DNA from: Lagopus muta
Lineage: Eukaryota; Chordata; Aves; Galliformes; Phasianidae
Length of the DNA stretch: 64,000 bases
Reading direction: 5' to 3'
Assembly: GCF_023343835.1 (NCBI RefSeq)
Contig: NC_064472.1
Coordinates: forward strand, 8,733,469 to 8,797,468
Of this stretch, positions 40,071-47,098 are shown one piece after another (position 1 is the first letter of the stretch; every line of letters starts with the position of its first letter). Under the pieces are notes generated by a model. It had not been told where the DNA came from. It did not search any database and saw only the letters and a program-made list of their open reading frames with translations. The translations under genes were made by a program, and so were the position numbers.

Positions 40071-41185
40071 GACCTTAATACACAGCATAACTTCCCTGGC
40101 AGGAGATAGTCAATATTACCAAAAACTAAGAACACATTTAATAAGGACATGAAACACTGAATATCTGTCGGATAAAATTATAGCTCATTCTTGAAAAATT
40201 AAGAATTAAGAATTGTCCAATTTTTTTTTTTCCTTTTCTGCTTTTGGTTTTGATTTTCAGGGGAAAAAAAATACAATGTAGAAACACAATTTCTCTATCT
40301 TTAAATGTCCTGGAAATTTTACACCTCCAGGATCAGCACAGATTTGGCATTTTGGTTGGAAAGCCAACAGTGTTGCTGCAGGATGTGGTTAATAAAAATC
40401 CTTTGGTTACGTCAGTAATCAGAACTCAAGCTGCCAGCCCAGGAAACCAACCAGGCCATAACAGTTCAGAACAACATATAAGAACCATTAGCCCAATTTG
40501 TCTGAAGAGAGGTTCCATCTTCCAAGTGAACTGGGAGATTTCAAGAGAACTGGGAAATTAAAATATTGTCTTTCAGGTACCATTTTCACAAATGAAGCCA
40601 AAGTCTCAGCAGTTGGCAGAAAATCCCTTCTGAAGCTGCTGTGCTTTGGCAGGTGCTTACTTTAAGGAAAAGTCATAGTGATGCCCTTTTGCACTTTTAC
40701 TCTTCTTGTGTTTTCATGCTAAGAACAGCAACTGCAAGAATGATGTCCAATCCAGTACCATCAGTTTGCTATCATACACCAGCCAGTTTGGGAAGGTCTC
40801 CACACAGCAGAATCCAACATGTAATCCCACTGTGTTTTGCTCAGTACGTTTCATTTTAACAAGAAGAATAAGCATTTTGCAAGAGTTTAGCCTACAGCAC
40901 ACAAAGCGCTTATAAAATCACAAGGAAAGCATGTAAGGTAGGCCTACAAATAATTCCAGGCTTCCTCATTCCTATTTCAGAGCTCTTTAATGCTCTTCCT
41001 CCACATCATCCTTACTGTGTGAGTGCTGCAGAAATACTGAGTTTGAGGCCTCACCACATTACACATCTCAGCCATGCTGGAAACTGTTCTTATCTGAAAA
41101 CAACTTGCTACCCAGCAGCTACTGGGGAGCTCTTTTTTGTGAGCACAGAAGGATTGTGACCAGACAGAGATCAGATCTGTATTCA

Positions 41186-41299
41186 AGAAATGTTTAGACG
41201 TTGTACTAACGGACATGGTTTAGTGGAAAAATACTGGTGGTAGATGGATGGCTGGAGTGGATCACCTTGGAGGTCTTTTGCAACCTTGGTGATTCTGTG
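41186..41299 (+). mobile_element. CR1 3' tail, 5'-truncated
   Basis: GGACATGGTTTAGTGGAAAA, then GATGGATGGCTGGAGTGGAT and a terminal GATTCTGTG are the last part of a CR1 of the 'ATGGTTTAGTGG' type. Confidence 0.8.
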
Positions 41300-41854
41300 A
41301 AAGAGAAAATAATTAGAACAGAGTTTCCACAGTTGAGCTTACATCATGATGATAGACAAGACGTGATACTGAAGTGTTAGAAGTAAACAAGACCCCAGGT
41401 ATATTAATTTCTATTAATTTGAAGACACAATTGTTTTGGAGGTGGAAGCCAAGAGCCACCAGCCTCCAAGACAGGAATCTGGAATCAGGACCATCCTACT
41501 CTCACAGAACGTAGTACGACAAAATCAAAATATGCAGAGTAATCTGTCTTGCAAAGATGTGAAACACTGGGCATGACCTGATCCTATGAACTAGCAACAT
41601 TTAGTCAGGGTCTGTCAGCCGTCCTGCCCATCTATCTGCAACAACTCTGCCTCATTAAGACCTGCACTGCACTTTTCCTCAGGTTGGCATTAGAGTACAG
41701 CACTTCCCATAAAACATTTGTAGGACTGAAGCAGAATCAAGACAATTTGTGTGACTCAGCAATGCTTATTCAGACAAACTGAAAAGGGGGAAGGGAATGA
41801 CTGCTTCATAGCTTCACATCACTGCAACTGAAGGAAGGTCAGGGGAACTGCAGA

Positions 41855-41985
41855 GACTGAGGCTGAGACTCCAGGACCTCTGGAGGCCACCTGGCCCAAG
41901 CCTCACCTTGGGCAGAGACCCCTAAAGACAGCTGCCCAGAAGACTTCTGAGCATCTCCCAGGAAGGACACTGTGCCTTTGCTTGA
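41855..41985 (-). mobile_element. Probable degenerate CR1 3' end
   Basis: CTCCAGGACCTCTGGAGGCC resembles the reverse complement of the CR1 tail GACCTCCAGAGGTCC. GCTGCCCAGAAGACTTCTGA and CATCTCCCAGGAAGGACACT follow in the expected order. The match is weak and the boundaries approximate. Confidence 0.5.
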
Positions 41986-42976
41986 CAGAGATACACTCAA
42001 CAAGTAGGGTATGCGATAAGTGCACATCAGCTTGAATAGATGGGTTTCTTCCCCAGTGCAAGTGCTAGAAGCTAAAGAACCAAACAGTAAAAAACGTGGA
42101 AATGTTTTCACCAAATTTATCAACACTGTCACCCCGATCAATAACGTATCAGGGGAAGGTTTGGACATTCCATGGGCTTGGAAAGGCTTCAGACTATATT
42201 CAAACACAGTTTTCCCTAAGCATTTACCAGCTATATATTTCCTAATTCTGAAGAAACCTGGCTTTCAGGTCAGATCTGGAAAGCTAGCTCTACTTGAACC
42301 CTTTAGATGCAGAAAATACCGTCAGACATCTTCATCCTTTAAATTGGACTGAGATGCAGAGGTTACTTTGTACTTTAAAGCATAAAGAGGAATGGCATAA
42401 GAAGTAACCTCCATACAATGAAGCAGCAGCATGGGCAGAGCTCAGTTGCCCAAGCAAACTACTATAGCAAACTACAGCCAAATTCCAAACTTCCTGTTTC
42501 TCACAAGAAACAATCCTTGCTTGCAAGGTACCACCCAGGAGCTATGAAGCAGAAAATGCTTTGTATGTCACGTGTCTGAGGCTATTGCTAGCATTTCCAG
42601 GCACATGGAAGAATCTCACAGCACCCACTCACTGCAGCTGACCATCACATACATCAGTTTTCACTATAAGCACCATTATTTAGAAGTCAACTGAAATTGT
42701 GAAGAACAGGAAGAAAACCTGTTTGAATGTGGCTTTGGAGTAATTTCTAAAAATATGTAAAATCTCTTTGTGGCATTTTCCAAAGTGTTGATTGCCGAAG
42801 AAGGGAAGGAAACATAGTTAAACTTACCATCACTGATGCATGATATGCCATCCTACCTTCTCCTGTTTTTGCTGGGTGTAGAAAATTGCAAATGTTTTAG
42901 AAAATGTTTAAGAGGTGTTTTTCTCATTTGTTTGTTTCTCTACTTGTAGGTTTTTTTTTTGTTTTGGTTTGTTTGG

Positions 42977-43010
<34 letters not shown>

Positions 43011-43555
43011 GTTGTTTTTGTTTTGGCCTGCCAGCAGATTTACCAAAGCTTCTCACTGTCACAGCAACAGGAATAATAAGGAGCAGCCTTGCCATATCTT
43101 CTGCTGGACAAAGTAGGGCATGCAGCAAGCCCACTTTGCACAGTTTTCTTCCCCACCATGAAAGCTACAGCTAAAGAACCAAACAATAGTCACAAAAAGA
43201 AACAAAACTAAAAATACATTCAAAACGTGTCAAGTCCCACTACAAGGAATGCATTTTTCTTAGCAGTCAGAAGTTTGTAGACCTTCACAGGAAGGGTCCT
43301 CCTGTTCACAAGGCACTTGCTTTGTTCTCAGTGCTTAGCTGCAACAAGAGACCAAGATACACCAACACCAAGCTGCCAGCACTCCGATGTTCCAGCAGCC
43401 TCAGAAAGCATCCTAAACGCTAATTCCGACCTGCTAGTGACCCACCCTCACCTGCTATCAGGAGGATCTGCACACGTATCTCGTGAAGGCTCTTTCAGCT
43501 CTCCAAACATCCCATCCCGCACCACGAGGATGGAATTGGCTTATCCAGGTGCCAA
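41986..43555. other. Gene-free stretch beside the CpG island
   Basis: No exon is recognised. A T-rich block at 42949-43022 contains T25. GC content rises from about 43.4 kb onward. Confidence 0.45.
42977..43001. repeat. T25 homopolymer in a T/GTT-rich tract
   Basis: 25 uninterrupted T flanked by TTTG/GTT-rich sequence (about 42949-43022). Confidence 0.95.
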
Positions 43556-43742
43556 AGGGAATCAGCATCCCGGCGGTGCGGGAGGGTGTGGGTGGAAAGC
43601 ACAGGACAGCACACAGCACAGCGAGCCCTCCAGGCGCGGAGCGGCGTTTCCCCGAGGCGCAGGCACCCATTGTGCCAACGTCTCCGCCGCTCGCTCACCG
43701 CTTGAGCACAATCAAAGCGCAAAACATCCCGGAATGAAAGAG

Positions 43743-43768
43743 AAAAAAAAAAAAAAAAAAAAAAAAAA
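43743..43768. repeat. A26 homopolymer and A-rich tract
   Basis: 26 uninterrupted A, followed by AAC/AAAAC-rich sequence to about 43830. It lies inside the left flank of the CpG island. Confidence 0.95.
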
Positions 43769-44007
43769 CAACAAAAAAAGAAAACAAAACAAAACAAAAA
43801 AAAAACCAAAAACCACCCAGCACAAAGACATCCCTCGGCGTGAGGAAAAATAGAATAAAAATAAAACCAACTCACACCCGCACAGGCTTTATTTTGAGAT
43901 GCACAACTTTACGCGAGCGCAGCTCTCCCGACGGAGCGCTCCTCCCCGCCGTTCCCTCACCCCCCGCCGTGACACAGCAGCACCCGCCCGGCCGGCCGCT
44001 GAGGTAC

Positions 44008-44025
44008 GGCCGTTACATAACGGCC
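44008..44025. promoter_or_regulatory. Near-palindrome with PAR-bZIP D-box core
   Basis: GGCCGTTACATAACGGCC is palindromic except for the central CA. Its core TTACATAA (TTATGTAA on the other strand) matches the D-box consensus TTAYGTAA bound by DBP/TEF/HLF and NFIL3. It lies in the CpG island about 110 bp inside FAM219A intron 1. Binding is an inference. Confidence 0.45.
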
Positions 44026-44134
44026 CCCCGGCACTGCCCTCCCCTCCCCCCCTCCGCTGCCGTTTCCCACCCCCTCGCATTGAGGCGAAGCGGCGGCGGC
44101 TCCCGGGCACGGCGCGGCCCCGCCCGCCCCTCAC

Positions 44135-44194
44135 CAGCGGCTGCATCTCGGCGCGCACGGCGGGCACCTGGAACCGGTCTATCTCCTCCATCAT
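44135..44194 (-). CDS. FAM219A: FAM219A exon 1 (coding part)
   Basis: Translated on the minus strand this gives 20 residues starting MMEEIDRFQVP and ending EMQPL. From memory this matches the start of vertebrate FAM219A (C9orf25), a small conserved protein of unknown biochemical function and about 185 residues. The exon ends in a clean donor, GTGAGG on the minus strand (complement at 44129-44134). Two tandem ATG codons begin the frame, as in the human protein. DNAI1 starts head-to-head 416 bp away, the same arrangement as on human 9p13, which supports both calls. I did not find the remaining exons in the 44 kb to the left, so intron 1 probably spans that whole stretch. Confidence 0.9.
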
Positions 44195-44341
44195 GGTGGC
44201 GGCGGGGGCGGGCGGGAAGGTCGCGGGGCTCCTCGCGCTGCCGGGCTGCTCGGCTCCTCAGGATGCTGCCGCTGCCGATACTGCCGCCGCCGCCGCCCTG
44301 CGCGGCTGCTGCCTCATCGCCGCCGCCGCTCGCTGCCGCGG

Positions 44342-44350
44342 TGACTCAGC
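44342..44350 (+). promoter_or_regulatory. AP-1 / antioxidant-response-like site
   Basis: TGACTCAGC fits both the AP-1 core TGACTCA and the NRF2-MAF pattern TGACNNNGC. It is a single site in the shared promoter and its function is inferred only. Confidence 0.4.
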
Positions 44351-44522
44351 CGCACCGCTTCCGGGTCCGGCTCCGACGCCCCGCCCTCTTCTTTGCATAC
44401 TTGAAGAGGCGTGGCCCCGGGACGAGAGCATCCGGGCCCGGCCCCGCCCTCCGGAACGTAACCGCTCCGCGTCTCCAGGAGCGGGGAAAGGTTGGAAACG
44501 GTCCCGCGGCCGCTTCCGGCGC

Positions 44523-44536
44523 GTTGCCATGGCTGC
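44523..44536 (+). promoter_or_regulatory. RFX X-box upstream of DNAI1
   Basis: GTTGCCATGGCTGC matches the canonical RFX palindrome GTTGCCATGGCAAC at 12 of 14 positions, with one perfect half-site. X-boxes bound by RFX2/RFX3 are established regulators of ciliary genes. Distance to the DNAI1 ATG is 74 bp, in the usual range for ciliary X-boxes. It also contains the ATG of a short upstream frame. Confidence 0.75.
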
Positions 44537-44570
44537 CGCTATCAACTTCCGGTCAGCCGGCGGCGGTTAG
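44529..44570 (+). other. Possible upstream ORF in the DNAI1 leader
   Basis: An ATG in fair context (GCC before, G after) opens 13 codons and a TAG, ending 40 bp before the DNAI1 ATG. It is in the mRNA only if transcription starts upstream of 44529. It overlaps the X-box, so it may lie in the promoter rather than the transcript. Confidence 0.35.
44545..44553 (-). promoter_or_regulatory. Perfect ETS/GABP site
   Basis: ACTTCCGGT is the reverse complement of ACCGGAAGT, the strong ETS (GABPA/ELK) consensus common in bidirectional CpG-island promoters. It lies 9 bp after the X-box. Confidence 0.65.
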
Positions 44571-44610
44571 AGGCGCGTGGTGGTCGTGAGGCGTAGCCGT
44601 GCGCAGAGCT

Positions 44611-44643
44611 ATGCCGGCCAAAGCGGGCGACAGGCAGCGGCAG
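44611..44643 (+). CDS. DNAI1: DNAI1 exon 1 (coding part)
   Basis: Eleven codons, MPAKAGDRQRQ, followed by donor GTAAGG. DNAI1 is an intermediate chain of the outer dynein arm, which anchors the motor on doublet microtubules of motile cilia and sperm flagella. An in-frame TGA at 44587-44589 and G at -3 support this ATG. The phase-0 junction after a very short first coding exon matches human DNAI1, where exon 1 encodes 16 residues and its donor carries a well-known primary ciliary dyskinesia mutation. The residues themselves are poorly conserved. The call rests on the downstream exons, phase and the head-to-head FAM219A neighbour. Confidence 0.8.
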
Positions 44644-45079
44644 GTAAGGGCCTGTCCATGGGGGGACTCGTAGCGCGGCGGCGCGGCCTCGCGTGGGATG
44701 GCGCAGCGGTGACATCACTGCTGACCGCTACCGCAGGTTCCCTACACTGGGGTGCGGTAGAAAGCACGCAGGTGGGTTTGACTGTCTCCAGAGATGGAGA
44801 CTCCACAGCCAGGGCAGCCCGTTCCTGTGCCATGTCACCCTCACTGTTCCTAGGGAACTTCCTGTGTGTGCCCGTTGTCCCTGTCCTGTCACTGGGCACC
44901 ACCAAAGCGAGCCCAGCCCCGTCCTCTGGACATTCACACTTTAGATATTTATGAACAGATCCCCCCTCAGCCTTCTCTTCTACAGGCCCAGGTCTCTCTT
45001 AGAGGATGGGTCCTTCATCATCTCTCTGACACCTGCACTTTCACTGGTATTTCTGTGTACTGCCAATCTCTTCATTCAA
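44644..45079 (+). other. DNAI1 intron 1, start
   Basis: The intron begins GTAAGG at the CpG-island edge and becomes ordinary sequence. No feature is seen before the CR1 at about 45080. Intron 1 runs to 57653, about 13 kb. Confidence 0.7.
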
Positions 45080-46010
45080 GGAGGTGATCTGAGACAGCCA
45101 TCACAGCATCCCTAAGGGAAGGTCATGGCTGGCCTGTCTGGTGGCTTTCAGTGACGAGGTGATGGCATCAGTGGACAAAGGCAACTGATGTGGTCTACCT
45201 GGACTTGTGCAAAGCCTTTGACGTGGTCCCCTGCCACCTTCTTATCTCCAAACTGGAGAGATTTGAAGGGTGGTCTATTTAGTGGGTAAAGGATTGGTTG
45301 GATGGTCACAGCAAGAGGCCATTGGCTCAATGTCCAGGTGGAACGAGTGGTGTCCCCCTGGGGTTCATCCTGTGGTTGGTGCTCTTCAGCATCTTTGCTA
45401 ATGGCCATGGGATTGAGTGTACTCAGCAAGTTTGTTGATGGCACCAAGCTGAGTGGTGCACTTGACAAAAGAAAAGAAAAGACCACCATCCAGAGGGTCC
45501 TGAGCAGGGCCAAAAAGTGGACCCATGAGTACCTAAAGGAATTCAACAAGGCCAAGTGCAATGAGTTGCACTTGGGTTGGCACAATCTCAGATATGAATA
45601 CAGACTGGAAGAAGAACACATTGTGAGCAGCCCTGTGGAGAAAGACTTGAGGGCCCAAATGAATGAAAAGCTGGACATGAGCCAGCAGTGTGTGCTTGTG
45701 GGCCGGAAGGCCAACAGTATCCTGAATTGCATCAAAAAAGGAGTAGCCAGCAGGGAGAGGGAGGTGATTGCTCCCTTCTACTCTGCTCTCATGAGGCCCC
45801 ATCTGGAGTACTGCATCTAGATCTGGGGCCAACAGTACAGCAAGAATGCAGAGCTGTTAGAGTGGATCCAGAGGGAGGCCATGAAGATGATCTGAGGGCT
45901 GGAGCACCTGTCCTATGAAGAAAGATTGAGAGAGCTGCCCTTGTCTAAACAGGAGAGGAGAAGGCTCTGGGAAGACCTCACTATGGTCTTCCAGCTTGAA
46001 GAAAGCTTAT
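45080..46010 (+). mobile_element. Older CR1, 5' part, interrupted by a nested insertion
   Basis: Degenerate RT region with [19 protein letters not shown] sequence at 45190-45230, SKFVDGTKLSG (catalytic FADD changed to FVDG) near 45430, MSQQCVLVGRKANS near 45680, and MRPHLEYCI near 45790, plus stops and frameshifts. It breaks off at AGCTTAT (46010) and resumes at 46584 with TATAAGCAGGAGGGAG. The two parts join into continuous CR1 sequence when the insertion is removed. Confidence 0.9.
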
Positions 46011-46284
46011 GTAAGTCTCTTCCAAGGGCCCTGGCTTTAGCAAATCCAAGGCTGAACCTCCTCCCAGGTACTCCATGATTGCCCACAGCTTGGTGCCCTT
46101 CAAGTAGGAGCCATAATACTGGGTGATGTAGGGACTGTCACACTGGCTGAGCACTGTAATCTCTTGCTGAATGTCCTCAATTTCATTCTCAGCCTCCTCC
46201 AGATCAATAATCTTGATAGCAACCACCTCCTTGGTGCGGTTGTCGACCCCTTTATACACTTCACCAAACGATCCTTTGCCAAGG
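46011..46284 (-). pseudogene. STK25-like kinase fragment, retrotransposed
   Basis: On the minus strand an open frame of about 92 codons encodes the N-lobe of a GCK-III (STK24/25/26) kinase: glycine-rich loop GKGSFGEVYKG, VAIKIIDLEEAENEIEDIQ with the ATP-binding lysine and the αC glutamate, VLSQCDSPYITQYYGSYLKG, and the hinge IMEYLGGGSALDLL. KPGPLEETYI points to STK25 rather than STK24 or STK26 (family knowledge from memory). The fragment stops before the catalytic HRD loop and lacks a start codon and a C-terminal part, so it is non-functional. No intron is visible. It is joined directly to a CR1 3' end and sits inside an older CR1. The frame is still open, suggesting a fairly recent event. 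Confidence 0.85.
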
Positions 46285-46286
46285 CC

Positions 46287-46583
46287 AGTGAGGCCAGTCT
46301 CTTTTCAGTGGTACGTGGAGACAGGACAAGGGGAGGTGGACATAAGCTGCAGCATAGGAAGTTCCACACAAATGTGTGCAAGAACTTCTTTACGGTGAGG
46401 TGACGGAGCACTGGAACAGGCTGCCCAGGGAGGTGGTGGAGTCTCCTTCTCTGGAGATGTTCAAGACCTGCCTGGATGCCTACCTGTGCGACCTGCTGTA
46501 GGGAACCTGCTTTGGCAGGGGGGTTGGACTCGATGATCTCTGGAGGTCCCTTCCAACCCCTACAATTCTGTGATTCTGTGATT
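46287..46583 (+). mobile_element. Young CR1 3' end joined to the kinase fragment
   Basis: About 297 bp from GTGAGGCCAGTCTCTTTTCA to two ATTCTGTG octamers plus ATT. It is near-identical to the tails at 4260-4552 and 18790-19086. The 5' junction overlaps the kinase fragment at GGCC/AGTGAGGCC. CTTAT directly follows and also precedes the kinase fragment (46006-46010), as a target-site duplication would. Confidence 0.9.
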
Positions 46584-46880
46584 CTTATAAGCAGGAGGGA
46601 GACTGAATTTTTACACATTCTAATAGTGCCAGAACAAGGAGGAATTAATTTAAACTAAAAGAGAGGAAACTTAGGTTAGATGTTAGGAGAAAACTCTTTA
46701 CTCAGAGGTAAAGGTGAGGCACTGAAACAGGTCGCCCAGAAAAGCTGTGGGTGCCCCATCCTTGGAGGCATTCAGAGCTGGCATGGATGGCACCCTGGGC
46801 AACCTGACTTAGTGCCTACAAATAGGAGTTGGAACTGGATGATCTTTAAGGTCCCCTTCAACCTAAGCCATGCTATGATT
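46584..46880 (+). mobile_element. Older CR1, 3' part after the nested insertion
   Basis: Continuation of the CR1 that stops at 46010. It runs through TTTAAACTAAAAGAGAGGAA, GAGGCACTGAAACAGGTCGC, and AACTGGATGATCTTTAAGGT, to a CTATGATTGTG tail. Confidence 0.9.
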
Positions 46881-47080
46881 GTGCACCCCACACTGTGCAA
46901 CCGCAATGTTATGTTCTGTGAGATCGCAGCAGATTTCCAGGCGGTATGATGTCATGCCACGTCAGAGCTGTAACAGCATGGAGTTCCCTTGTGGGTCAGG
47001 TTTTAGTGCACATGAGATGTTCCCACACTGAGACCCTTTCAAAGACAGAACTAGCATGTTGAAATCTGTTTTTAAAAATT

Positions 47081-47098
47081 AAAAAAAAAAAAAAAAAA
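47081..47098. repeat. A18 homopolymer
   Basis: Run of 18 A following TTAAAAATT. Confidence 0.9.

Larger units (their letters stand above)
25887..41179. other. Gene-free intronic stretch
   Basis: The longest gene-free block, about 15 kb. I saw no FAM219A exon or other exon and no recognised transposon. It holds a T-rich tract near 26862-26885, an A-rich (AAAT)-type tract at 26969-27022, a C/A-rich low-complexity stretch at 34150-34205, and the homopolymers listed separately. Confidence 0.5.
44195..44610. promoter_or_regulatory. Bidirectional FAM219A-DNAI1 promoter
   Basis: 416 bp separate the two start codons. Visible elements are a GC box cluster (about 44203-44216), an AP-1/ARE-like TGACTCAGC (44342-44350), CTTCCGG ETS-like sites near 44358 and 44512, a perfect ETS site (44545-44553), and an RFX X-box (44523-44536). 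Transcription start sites cannot be fixed from sequence. The X-box and ETS site lie on the DNAI1 side. Confidence 0.85.
43560..44720. promoter_or_regulatory. CpG island over the FAM219A/DNAI1 bidirectional promoter
   Basis: CpG dinucleotides, rare elsewhere in the window, are dense here, apart from the A-rich tract at about 43740-43880. GC boxes, GCC/CCG runs (about 44265-44340) and ETS-like CTTCCGG sites cluster at 44.1-44.6 kb. The island covers first exons of two divergent genes. No TATA box is evident. This is the typical form of a broadly active CpG-island promoter. The extent was judged by eye. Confidence 0.9.

Noticed and set aside
43840..44589. Long arginine/proline-rich plus-strand open frame of about 250 codons over the CpG island
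   Set aside because: GC-rich sequence has few stops. The frame overlaps the promoter and antisense FAM219A exon 1, and it has no recognisable domain.
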